Assembly: GCF_030378165.1 (NCBI RefSeq)
Contig: NZ_CP119766.1
Location: 2,418,001-2,482,000 of the forward strand
Direction of reading: 5' to 3'
Length of the DNA stretch: 64,000 bases
Source: Flavobacterium panacagri
GTDB lineage: Bacteria > Bacteroidota > Bacteroidia > Flavobacteriales > Flavobacteriaceae
Shown here piece by piece: positions 45,401 through 53,095 of this stretch (the stretch's first letter is position 1; the number at the start of each line of letters is the position of its first letter). Both the position numbers and the translations under genes were made by a program. The notes under the pieces are model-generated. The model was given only the letters and a program-made list of their open reading frames with translations. It was not told the origin of the DNA and ran no database searches.

Positions 45401-46035
45401 TTTATGGATACAAATGGGCTGGGTTAAGTAATACAGGAGTTCCTCAAGTTTATGATGCTTCGGGAACAGCAGTAAAATACAATCCAGGACAGATAGATGC
45501 TATTAAAGATTTTGGATCGACAGTTCCTACACACAGCGGTTCTTTCCATACTTCTGCTAATTATAAAAACTTCTCACTTTCGGCTCTTTTCATTTATGAG
45601 TTAGGACATAAAGTAAGAAACACATTCCTCCCAATGTTGGCTAACAATTATAATAGTGCAATTGGAGGATATGTAACAGATATTACAGTAGTAAACAATC
45701 ATATTGCAGATCGTTGGAAACAGCCAGGAGACGAAGCTTTTACAAATGTTCCAAGAGTTGTATATGAGTATGAATCAGAATTTAATTCAGAATCTCGTAC
45801 TATTTATTCTTATGCAGATATCAATATTTTGGATGCTTCAAATGTAAGATTAAGCAACGTTTCATTGGCGTATCAAATGCCAAGTGCTATTATTAAGAAA
45901 GTAAAATTAGACGGAGTACGTTTCAATTTAAACGCAGAAAACGTATATACTTTTGCTAAAAGCAGAGATGCTAAGTATATGCTGGGCGGTTTTACCTCGC
46001 CAAGTTTTGTTATGGGCGTAAATGTTAATTTCTAA
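42469..46035 (+). CDS. SusC/RagA-type TonB receptor with STN signalling domain
   Basis: 1188 residues. After a long signal region (to about 45, QAGVSYSQ) comes a secretin/TonB short N-terminal domain at about 48-105 (MSFNANNMTVAKVIEKLEYT to SGNHIVLMAKK). A carboxypeptidase-like domain (about 122-205, FIVKGRVTDEKGMPLVGAAV), the plug (GVVLKTGYQEITAEKATGSF, VPLYVIDGFPVENT, ITVLKDAAASSIYGARAANG) and a barrel ending VMGVNVNF follow. An STN domain means the receptor talks to FecR, so it should induce its own operon when cargo binds. The cargo is not known; neighbours are thioredoxins and a peptidase, not glycosidases, so (poly)peptides are plausible. Confidence 0.95.
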   Translation: MKKLLNRIRFDEPFLKFDLKMKLTTLFILTTFTVMQAGVSYSQKAKMSFNANNMTVAKVIEKLEYTTNYRFVYNVRSVDLNRTINVNENNVSIETILNTIFGNTGTDYKVSGNHIVLMAKKAPEEKTVAAEKDFIVKGRVTDEKGMPLVGAAVADNGSGRGVNTDFNGEYQIIAVSSETTLAFSYLGYVRQEIKVEGRSVINVVLKEDVQELEGVVLKTGYQEITAEKATGSFSNLKATDFKEQRLSGLDKILEGRIVGYQDGKIRGTTSMATGSAVPLYVIDGFPVENTRLTPYASIEENLPSLNLEDIETITVLKDAAASSIYGARAANGVIVITTKKAKAGKTNISFSSNLTVTPYRNYTSNLTDSGDIIDLERGWAAGNPNLKTANSATYAQSLLNNAAFTSLGMQTILNGYAGKTSMAEMNSRLDALGAQGYKYYDDIAKYAKRDQYFLQHNLSLGKATETNTFNASLTYKSNQLEDINTENETVGLNLKNSTQINNWLSLDLGSYTSFGKGDTQSYFASAPGFKYQPYNQLVNNDGTNFVSTAASRYNNFTLQSMQTYGLYNMDITPMDELGRNGIENKNFLNRTYAKFNVKFSKAFTYNAMFQYEFASDRASQLYGRDSYYVRNKVNGLVTIANNKAVYNLPYGDIIKETNQFSNAYNFRQQLNFNQTFAEKHDFSAIAGMEIRHSKQEYNDNTRYGYDAQALSFTNINQADLLKVYGAVFGGYMSQNEFALEKELQNRYVSVYSTGGYTYDRRYTLSGSVRWDRSNLWGTDSKYQNKPIWSVGAGWNINNESFFDVDWVDALKLRGSYGIGGNIAKDTAPYLTAFYSANPNVGGTQGSVGRRPNPELSWEKTTTTNIGLDFSFFKSRLSGTLDLYNKKGQDLLASSQGIPTEGFGYSTYTLNNGEMTNKGIEVSLRGTLVKTPSFSWDAAVLYAYNKNVVDYVNVKAPVYYLQLDYPMSFPRVGTSFNSIYGYKWAGLSNTGVPQVYDASGTAVKYNPGQIDAIKDFGSTVPTHSGSFHTSANYKNFSLSALFIYELGHKVRNTFLPMLANNYNSAIGGYVTDITVVNNHIADRWKQPGDEAFTNVPRVVYEYESEFNSESRTIYSYADINILDASNVRLSNVSLAYQMPSAIIKKVKLDGVRFNLNAENVYTFAKSRDAKYMLGGFTSPSFVMGVNVNF

Positions 46036-46052
46036 TTTATAAAGACTAGACG

Positions 46053-47456
46053 ATGAAAAATATATATAAAAAAGTTGCGTGCTTATTAGCTTTAGGATTG
46101 ACTTTTGCATCTTGCGACGATTATTTGAGCGATGTTCCTAAAGGTGCAAAATCGCCAGAAACATTAGCAGATTATGAAGCCTTTTTGCGTGACGAATACA
46201 ATACGAGATTAGATATTTTAGGAGCTTCACAATTATTAAATGACCAATTTATAACGGCAGCTACTTTAACCAGCAATAGATTGTATAATGCCAACTACAT
46301 GTGGGATGAAAATGCAGATCGTATTGCGTTAAAAGTGTCAGATGAAACGGCTTATTATGGAACTTATGCTGGAATTGCGGCTTTTAATTTAATTATAGAG
46401 AATGCACTAACAGCAACTAAAGCGACGGAGCAAGAACAGAGAGTGGTTTGGGCGCAAGCAAAAATAATGCGTGCCATGAACTTTTTTTATGTGACTAATT
46501 TTTATGCAGATACTTATGTTGCTGCAACAGCTGCAACAAAATTATCAGTGCCATTAATTACGAGTGCCAATATTAATGCGCCAAGTAAGCAGGTTACGAT
46601 TCAAGAAATGTATGATTTTATTTTGAATGACATTAAAGAGGCTTTGCCATATTTACCAAAGGTTGCTCAAACAGCATTGCATCCAAATTTAGGGGGAGCT
46701 TATGCATTTTATTCAAGAGTTTATCTGCAAATGAATAATTATACAGAGGCTTTAAAATATGCAGACTTAGCATTGGCAGAAAATAATCAATTGTATGACT
46801 GGGTTGCTTTTTATAATACAAATAAAGCCATTATAGATGTGCCTAATTCGTATACAACATCAGTATCGCCAATGGGCTATACATATAGTGAAAATTATTT
46901 TTTCAGACACGGTTCAAGCCGTTCTTTAGGCAGGGAAACAAGTATACCGGTAGAAAGAGCAGCACGTTTTGAAACAGGAGATTTACGTTTAAAGTCACGT
47001 TGGAAATTAAGAACAGTGGGTGCCGATACTTATTACTATTCCATATTATCAGGGATGTATAATTTTGCTGGAATCACAACTGTTGAGGTTTATTTAATCA
47101 AAGCAGAGTGTTTGGCGCGTGATAATAAAATCAGTGAGGCTTTGGCAATTTTAAATGCAGTTCGTAAAACTCGTATTCTTCCAGCTTCTTATCAGGATAT
47201 TTCAACTACAGATAAAACAACCGCTTTGAATGCTATTTTCAGAACAAAAAATAACGAGCTTCTTAACACATTAACTCCTTATGCAGATGCTCGTCGTCTA
47301 AATGCAGAGGGTGTTTACAAATTTAGTTTAACAAAAGTAGCAAACGGAACTACTTACACGTTAAAATCAGATTCTCATTTATGGACTTCGCCTTTCCCGC
47401 AAGGAGCAGTGCAAAATCCAGGAAACGGAACAATTACACAAAACGTAGCTAAATAA
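46053..47456 (+). CDS. SusD/RagB-type lipoprotein
   Basis: 467 residues, shorter than the xylan SusD. The lipobox is FASCDDY with Cys21. SusD features are DDYLSDVPKGAKSPETLADY, AAFNLIIENALTATKATEQE, VVWAQAKIMRAMNFFYVTNF, GGAYAFYSRVYLQMNNYTEA, VEVYLIKAECLARDNKISEA, and AILNAVRKTRI. It lies 17 bases after the receptor and will cap that barrel. Ligand unknown. A strong terminator lies 8 bases after the stop, which would limit read-through into the thioredoxin genes. Confidence 0.93.
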   Translation: MKNIYKKVACLLALGLTFASCDDYLSDVPKGAKSPETLADYEAFLRDEYNTRLDILGASQLLNDQFITAATLTSNRLYNANYMWDENADRIALKVSDETAYYGTYAGIAAFNLIIENALTATKATEQEQRVVWAQAKIMRAMNFFYVTNFYADTYVAATAATKLSVPLITSANINAPSKQVTIQEMYDFILNDIKEALPYLPKVAQTALHPNLGGAYAFYSRVYLQMNNYTEALKYADLALAENNQLYDWVAFYNTNKAIIDVPNSYTTSVSPMGYTYSENYFFRHGSSRSLGRETSIPVERAARFETGDLRLKSRWKLRTVGADTYYYSILSGMYNFAGITTVEVYLIKAECLARDNKISEALAILNAVRKTRILPASYQDISTTDKTTALNAIFRTKNNELLNTLTPYADARRLNAEGVYKFSLTKVANGTTYTLKSDSHLWTSPFPQGAVQNPGNGTITQNVAK

Positions 47457-47463
47457 TAACTTT

Positions 47464-47504
47464 AAAAGCTTCCTGATTAGGAACTCCGAAAAGGAAGCTT
47501 TTTT
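47464..47504 (+). terminator. Rho-independent terminator after the second SusD
   Basis: AAAAGCTTCCT at 47464-47474 pairs with AGGAAGCTTTT at 47492-47502 and runs into a T stretch. The loop is 17 bases. Confidence 0.85.
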
Positions 47505-47520
47505 AAAATATCAATCAAAA

Positions 47521-48726
47521 ATGAATACAATTAAATATAAAATATTAGGATTGTGCATCTGTTTATTTGTTATTTCAAATAATGTTTTAGCACAAAAGAA
47601 AAAAGTAGCAGCTCCTGCAGCAACATCTTACACTATCGAGGGAACTATTACTGGTCTTACAGATGGAACAGCGGTAAAATTAATTCCTGGAGCAACACAT
47701 TCATCAGAATTGCCGGTTGCCGAAACTACACTTAAAGAAGGTAAATTCACATTTACAGGAAAATTAAACGAGCCTCGTTTTTTCTTTATCGCATTTGGAA
47801 AAAATAAAGGTTACTTGAATTTATTAGTTGAAAATGCAAAAATAAAAGTTACGGCAGATGCCGAAGTTTCAAAAAACGAAGATGAAAGAATTACTTTTAA
47901 AAATCAAGTAACTACTGGTTCTAAATCAAATGATTATTATAAAAAAGAAACTGCTTTTAGAGACGAACTTGAAAAAGATTATGCTGCTTACCATACTGCA
48001 GAATCAAATGAACTAAGTAAATTAATCGGTGCAGCTAAACGTGATAAGAATACAAAAGCAGCAGATTCGCTTCAAAATCTTCCAGTTTGGAAAAAATTTG
48101 AAGCTGATGAAAAAGCATTTTTTACTAAAGTAGAAAAAACAACTTTAGATGTAATTACAAAGCATAAAGACTCTTGGTGGGGACCGTTTTTTATGATGAC
48201 GCAATACAGCTATTTCACACCAGAGCAAAAACCAATCTATGAGCAATTTTCTGCAACAGCAAAGAAAAGTTATTATGGACAAGTTGTAGATAAAGATTTG
48301 AATCCGAAATCGTTAATAGGAACAAGTATTGCTAATTTCAATTTGAAAGATAAAGACGGAAAAGCATACAATGCAAAAGATATTGTGGCTGGTAAAAAAT
48401 ACATTTTAGTTGATTTTTGGGCTTCCTGGTGCGGACCATGTCGTAAAGAAATTCCAAATTTAAAAACAGCCTATGCAGAATATGGAGCAAAAGGATTTGA
48501 AATCTTAAGTATCTCAATCGACAAAGATGAAAAAGCTTGGCAGAAAGCACTGGGACAAGAAAATATGCAGTGGCACAATCTTTTAGATGATGATAAAGTA
48601 AGTAAATCATTCAATGTAAAAACAATTCCCGCAACTTATTTAGTAGACAGTAAAGGTGTAATTATCGGTGACAATTTAAGAGGTGCAGACTTAGAAGCGA
48701 AATTAAAAGAATTATTGAAATCATAA
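47521..48726 (+). CDS. TlpA-type thioredoxin with DUF4369 N-terminus (first)
   Basis: 401 residues. The signal peptide ends about residue 25 (NNVLAQ). An N-terminal DUF4369-type beta-domain (about 35-135: SYTIEGTITGLTDGTAVKLI, EGKFTFTGKLNEPRFFFIAF) is followed by a charged helical linker. The TlpA/ResA-like thioredoxin domain (about 265-400) has the active site WCGPC with Cys304 and Cys307 and the cis-Pro in VKTIPATYLVD. Such proteins reduce disulfides in the periplasm, fed with electrons by DsbD-type proteins; a dsbD lies in this same gene string. A terminator precedes it, and its own promoter is not obvious. Confidence 0.93.
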   Translation: MNTIKYKILGLCICLFVISNNVLAQKKKVAAPAATSYTIEGTITGLTDGTAVKLIPGATHSSELPVAETTLKEGKFTFTGKLNEPRFFFIAFGKNKGYLNLLVENAKIKVTADAEVSKNEDERITFKNQVTTGSKSNDYYKKETAFRDELEKDYAAYHTAESNELSKLIGAAKRDKNTKAADSLQNLPVWKKFEADEKAFFTKVEKTTLDVITKHKDSWWGPFFMMTQYSYFTPEQKPIYEQFSATAKKSYYGQVVDKDLNPKSLIGTSIANFNLKDKDGKAYNAKDIVAGKKYILVDFWASWCGPCRKEIPNLKTAYAEYGAKGFEILSISIDKDEKAWQKALGQENMQWHNLLDDDKVSKSFNVKTIPATYLVDSKGVIIGDNLRGADLEAKLKELLKS

Positions 48727-48791
48727 TTCAGTTTTCAGTTATGGTTTTCAGTTACAGTCGAAAATTAAAACTGAAAACCTAAACTGAAATT
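48725..48791. repeat. Imperfect inverted repeat, spacer 1 of the redox locus
   Basis: AATTCAGTTT and GGTTTTCAGTT on the left pair with AACTGAAAACC and AAACTGAAATT on the right. It starts at the stop codon of the first TlpA gene and fills its spacer. Confidence 0.8.
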
Positions 48792-48819
48792 AAAAAATAA
48801 CAAACAAAAAAATATCAAC

Positions 48820-49959
48820 ATGAAAAGTACAATCTTAAAATCAGGCTTATCTGCTTTAGCGCTTATGACCGTACTTTCTTCTTGTTCAAAAAAAGAAGAA
48901 GGATTTACTATTAACGGTACTATTGCCGGATTAGATAAAGGAACTGTTTATCTGGAAAATACAGATGAAAAAGGAAACAAGAAAATCGCAGATTCTGCAC
49001 AAATACAAAAAGACGGAACTTTTACTCTTACCGGAAAAGTTTCAGAACCTTTATTGCATACTATTAAATTAAAGGGAGAAGAATACGGTGCTTATTTTCT
49101 TTTATCTAATGAAGATATTAAAGTAGAAGCTAAAAAAGATTCTATTTACAAAGCAAAAGTAAGTGGAGCAACTCAAAATGATATTTACAGATCATACTAC
49201 GATAACGAGTTCAAAAAAATACAAAACATCGCAGGTCCTATTTACAAATTATCAGATTCGTTAACACAGAACGGAAAAGTAAAATTAACGGCAGAACAAC
49301 AAACTGCAATGGATAAAAAGTGGAAAGATCTTCAAACTTTAGCGGATGATTTGACTGATAAATTTATTAGAAAAAATAAAGATAAAATTGCTGGTGCTTT
49401 AGTAATTAGCGACAGAATTGTATCTTATGGAACACCAGAACAGGTAAAAACATATTATGCTATTTTAACTCCTGAAGTGCAAAAATCAGTTTACGGAAAA
49501 CAGTTAAAAGAAGCAATTGATCTTAATGATAAAACTGCCGTAGGAGTTACCGCTCCAGAATTCTCGCAGACAGATGTAAACGGAAAAGTGGTAAAATTAT
49601 CAGACTATAAAGGAAAATATGTTTTAGTAGATTTCTGGGCTTCTTGGTGTGGTCCTTGCCGTAAAGAAAACCCTAATGTGGTTTTAGCATATAAAACATA
49701 TCACGATAAAGGATTTGATGTTTTAGGTGTTTCTTTGGATGATAAAAAGAACCTTTGGGAAAAAGCCATCGAAAAAGACGGATTAACGTGGACTCATGTT
49801 TCAGATTTAAAAGGATGGCAGAATGAAGCCGCTGTTTTATATGGCGTAAAAATGGTGCCAACCAACTACTTAATTGGACCTGACGGAAAAATCGTTGCCA
49901 AAAACCTTAGAGAAGCTGAACTTCAATCTAAACTGAAAGAAATTTTCAGTAAATCATAA
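48820..49959 (+). CDS. TlpA-type thioredoxin with DUF4369 N-terminus, lipoprotein (second)
   Basis: 379 residues. The lipobox LSSCSKK places a lipid on Cys22, unlike the first copy, so this one is membrane-anchored. The order is the same: a DUF4369-like domain (about 28-125, GFTINGTIAGLDKGTVYLEN), a helical linker, and a thioredoxin domain from about 240 with WCGPC at Cys277 and Cys280 and the cis-Pro in VKMVPTNYLIG. The two are clearly related but diverged, pointing to an old duplication or to distinct partners. It is a probable disulfide reductase for proteins handled by this locus. Confidence 0.93.
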   Translation: MKSTILKSGLSALALMTVLSSCSKKEEGFTINGTIAGLDKGTVYLENTDEKGNKKIADSAQIQKDGTFTLTGKVSEPLLHTIKLKGEEYGAYFLLSNEDIKVEAKKDSIYKAKVSGATQNDIYRSYYDNEFKKIQNIAGPIYKLSDSLTQNGKVKLTAEQQTAMDKKWKDLQTLADDLTDKFIRKNKDKIAGALVISDRIVSYGTPEQVKTYYAILTPEVQKSVYGKQLKEAIDLNDKTAVGVTAPEFSQTDVNGKVVKLSDYKGKYVLVDFWASWCGPCRKENPNVVLAYKTYHDKGFDVLGVSLDDKKNLWEKAIEKDGLTWTHVSDLKGWQNEAAVLYGVKMVPTNYLIGPDGKIVAKNLREAELQSKLKEIFSKS

Positions 49960-49976
49960 ATCCGTTCACAGTCTTA

Positions 49977-50045
49977 AGTATTTAGTGTTCAGTCTCGTTT
50001 CGGTCAAAGTTTTCAATTCTGGAGTTAGACTGAACACTAAATACT
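49977..50045. repeat. Inverted repeat, spacer 2 of the redox locus
   Basis: A 19-bp arm AGTATTTAGTGTTCAGTCT at 49977-49995 is matched exactly by its reverse complement at 50027-50045, with a 31-base loop. It starts 18 bases after the second TlpA stop. Confidence 0.9.
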
Positions 50046-50084
50046 GAAAAACTGAACACTCTAATAATATCTCAATCACAAAAA

Positions 50085-52877
50085 ATGAAAAAATACATCT
50101 TTCTGGGCTATTGCTCACTGGCTTTCTGCACCCTAATTTCAGCGCAGAATAAATCGGTTAATTTTAAGAAAATCAAAGAATTAGGTGGAATTGAAGAATA
50201 TTTATACCAGCCAAATGGAATGAGCGTGCTTCTTTTACAAGATAATGCTTCACCAGTTGCCACGGTGCAGATTGTGTACCGAGTAGGGTCTAAACATGAA
50301 GTGTTAGGAAACACGGGATCAACTCACCTTTTAGAGCATTTAATGTTTAAAGGAACGCCGACTTTCAACAAAAAGAATGGAAATACAATTACTGATGTCC
50401 TTCAAAATACTGGAGCACAATTAAATGCCACAACTTGGTACGATCGTACTAATTATTTTGAAACACTGCCAAGTGATAAAATAGAATTAGCGCTTCAGAT
50501 TGAAGCGGACAGAATGCGTAATTCTTTATTAACCAAAGAAGATAAAGAAGCTGAAATGACGGTAGTTCGCAACGAATTTGAACGCGGCGAAAACAATCCA
50601 AACAGTTTATTGGATAAGGAAATCTGGGCTTCGGCTTATATTGCGCATCCATACCACCATTCGACAATTGGATGGAAATCGGACATTGAAAAAGCACCGA
50701 TTGAGGTTTTAAAGAATTTTTATAATACGTATTACTGGCCGGATAATGCTACTTTGACCATTATCGGAGATTTCAGAAAAGAAAATGTTTTTGAATTGAT
50801 CGAAAAATATTTCGGAAAAATCACAAAAGCACCGCATGTAATGCCTCAGCCTTATACAGAAGAACCGCAGCAATATGGGCCTCGTAAAATTGTAGTTAGA
50901 AAACCTGGAGAACTGGGTGTAGTAAATAAAGCGTATAAAATCCCTGGTGCTCTGCACGAAGATCTTCCTGCTTTAGGGATTCTAGCGCAAATTATTGGTA
51001 ATGGTCCATCGGCTATTTTGAACAAAACTTTCGTTGATACTCGTCTGGGAATTTATTCCTATGCAAGCGCAACGGAGTTTAAAGAAGTGGGATTGTTTAC
51101 AATTGGGGTAGGATTTCCAACAAGTTCAAAACACGAAGATATCGATGCTAAAATCAGCGAGGTTGTGGCTAAAATCCAGAAAGAAGGTGTGACTCAAGAT
51201 GAGGTAAATAGGGTAGTTGCAAAAATAAGCGCTCAAACTATTTTAGCACGTGATGGTTCTGGCGTTATTGCTTCAGCTTTGAACGAAGCTATTGCAGCTG
51301 GAGACTGGACAGATTATATAACCGGTGTTGACCGATTGAAAAAAGTAACTCCAGCAGATGTACTTCGTGTTGCCAATAAATATTTGGTTGAAGACCAGAG
51401 TACAACAGGTTATTTTATTCCAAAACAAGCAGGTTCACAGAAAAAAGAAACAGGACAGGCTGCTAATTTTATGCCAGAGAACGGACCGTTTTATTATAGA
51501 CATTCAGAAGACGGACATATTCATGAAGAAAGTGAAGTAAAAGCTGTTTTAGCAGAACAAAAAAATAATGCTGCAATTACTTTTAATGATAAAGTAATTG
51601 AGAAATCGGCATCAGCTTATAAAAGAGAAAAGGTTGCAGGAATAGATGTAGTTTCAGTAAAAACTTCTGCTAAGGATTTTGTTACTGTTGCAGCGAGTAT
51701 TTCATTAGGAAATTATGCGAGTGAAACTAAAAATAATAGTATTCCAGCTTTAACGGCTTCGATGCTGTCAAAAGGAACAACGCTGAATGACAAATTTAAG
51801 TTCTCAGAAAAACTTCAAAAATTAGGAGTTACTTTAAACGTAAACGCTTCTACATTTAAAATCAATATCGGATTTAAATGTCTGAAAAAAGATCTGGATC
51901 AAGTTGTGGCATTATTGGCAGAAGAGTTGAAAAATCCGTTGTTTGATGCTAAAGAATTCGAAAATTTAAAACAGCAGTTTATTGGGAATACACAGCAGAG
52001 TTTAAATGATCCTGGAGAAAGGGGCGGTATAGCTTTATCTCAAGCAATTTATCCCAAGACAAATCCGAATTATAGTTTAAATGTTGAAGATAATATTGCT
52101 AATATTAAAAATGCAACGCTTGATGAAGTAAAAGCGTTCCATAAAAAATATTTTGGGACTGCTTCTATGCGTCTTGTAATTGTGGGAGACACAGATGGAG
52201 CCAATTTAAATGCGTCACTAAAAAAATCATTCAAAAACTGGAACGGCGGCGTTTCAGAAAAGTTGAAATTTGAAGAAGCTTCAAAAGCAGCTTCAAAAAC
52301 AGAAGTAGTTAGTATACCTGAAAAACCAAGTGCAGAATTATTCATCGGACAGTTTACAGGTTTAAAAAGGGCAGATGCTGATTATATTCCGTTCTTCATT
52401 GGAAATTATACTCTTGGTGCTGGTTTTGCAGGCCGTTTAATGCAGACAGTTCGTGACGTTGACGGTTTAACATATAGCATTTCTTCTGGTCTAGGGGGAA
52501 ATATTGAAACGGGCGGTTACTGGTTTGTAAATGCTTCTTTCAACCCGAATTTATTCCAGAAAGGATTGGATGCGACTATGGTTCAGGTGGACAAATGGGT
52601 AAAAGACGGAATTACAGCTGAAGAGCTTGAGAACAAGAAAACCAATTTAATCGGAAGTTTTAAAGTTGGAATGTCCACGACAAACGGAATGGCAAGAACA
52701 ATTTTAAGTTTCATGGAAAGAGGATTGGAGCCAAACTACATTGATCAGTATCCAAAAGACATTGAAAAAGCGACTTTACAGCAGGTAAACGATGCGATCA
52801 AAAAGTATGTAAAACTGGATAAAATGATTATTATCAAATCGGGTTCTCTTGACCAAAGCGGAAATCCGTTGAAATAG
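50085..52877 (+). CDS. M16-family zinc peptidase with two M16 domains
   Basis: 930 residues with a signal peptide (to about 20, FCTLISAQ). The first half carries the inverted zinc motif HLLEH at 81-85 (His81, Glu84 and His85) and the downstream acid in VVRNEFERGENNPNSLLDKE, so it is active. The second half (about 510-930: VVSVKTSAKDFVTVAASISL, MRLVIVGDTDGANLNASLKK, AGFAGRLMQTVRDVDGLTYS) keeps the fold but lacks the zinc motif, as in pitrilysin- and insulinase-type peptidases. These cut peptides inside a closed chamber. It is a periplasmic enzyme that would degrade peptides taken up by the SusCD pair upstream. Confidence 0.95.
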   Translation: MKKYIFLGYCSLAFCTLISAQNKSVNFKKIKELGGIEEYLYQPNGMSVLLLQDNASPVATVQIVYRVGSKHEVLGNTGSTHLLEHLMFKGTPTFNKKNGNTITDVLQNTGAQLNATTWYDRTNYFETLPSDKIELALQIEADRMRNSLLTKEDKEAEMTVVRNEFERGENNPNSLLDKEIWASAYIAHPYHHSTIGWKSDIEKAPIEVLKNFYNTYYWPDNATLTIIGDFRKENVFELIEKYFGKITKAPHVMPQPYTEEPQQYGPRKIVVRKPGELGVVNKAYKIPGALHEDLPALGILAQIIGNGPSAILNKTFVDTRLGIYSYASATEFKEVGLFTIGVGFPTSSKHEDIDAKISEVVAKIQKEGVTQDEVNRVVAKISAQTILARDGSGVIASALNEAIAAGDWTDYITGVDRLKKVTPADVLRVANKYLVEDQSTTGYFIPKQAGSQKKETGQAANFMPENGPFYYRHSEDGHIHEESEVKAVLAEQKNNAAITFNDKVIEKSASAYKREKVAGIDVVSVKTSAKDFVTVAASISLGNYASETKNNSIPALTASMLSKGTTLNDKFKFSEKLQKLGVTLNVNASTFKINIGFKCLKKDLDQVVALLAEELKNPLFDAKEFENLKQQFIGNTQQSLNDPGERGGIALSQAIYPKTNPNYSLNVEDNIANIKNATLDEVKAFHKKYFGTASMRLVIVGDTDGANLNASLKKSFKNWNGGVSEKLKFEEASKAASKTEVVSIPEKPSAELFIGQFTGLKRADADYIPFFIGNYTLGAGFAGRLMQTVRDVDGLTYSISSGLGGNIETGGYWFVNASFNPNLFQKGLDATMVQVDKWVKDGITAEELENKKTNLIGSFKVGMSTTNGMARTILSFMERGLEPNYIDQYPKDIEKATLQQVNDAIKKYVKLDKMIIIKSGSLDQSGNPLK

Positions 52878-52882
52878 TGGTA

Positions 52883-52969
52883 AGTGTTCAGTTTTTTAGT
52901 GTTCAGTTTGTTCACCGTTAAAAGCTTTGTCAAAGTTTAACAGGACTGAACACTAAAAAACTGAACACT
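52883..52969. repeat. Inverted repeat, spacer 3 of the redox locus
   Basis: A 25-bp arm at 52883-52907, beginning AGTGTTCAGTTTTTTAG, is matched perfectly by its reverse complement at 52945-52969. Each arm contains AGTGTTCAGT twice. The loop holds a fragment of the AACTTTGTC hairpin. It lies 5 bases after the peptidase stop. Confidence 0.92.
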
Positions 52970-52984
52970 GAATACTAAAAAAAA

Positions 52985-53078
52985 GTCTTCCAAATACTTC
53001 ATTTTAAAATCTGAATTAGTAAGCCATATTTTATAGGAAGACCTTCAAGAGCTGTCGGCAAGCAGCTCTTTTTTTTAA
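52985..53078 (+). promoter_or_regulatory. Attenuator-like leader with terminator before dsbD
   Basis: GTCTTCC at 52985-52991 can pair with GGAAGAC at 53036-53042. Directly after it AAGAGCTG at 53047-53054 pairs with CAGCTCTT at 53063-53070 and is followed by a run of T, a proper intrinsic terminator. It ends about 20 bases before the dsbD ATG, leaving no room for a promoter behind it. It may simply end the peptidase transcript, or control entry into dsbD. Confidence 0.55.
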
Positions 53079-53095
53079 TCAAACTCAAAAAAACA

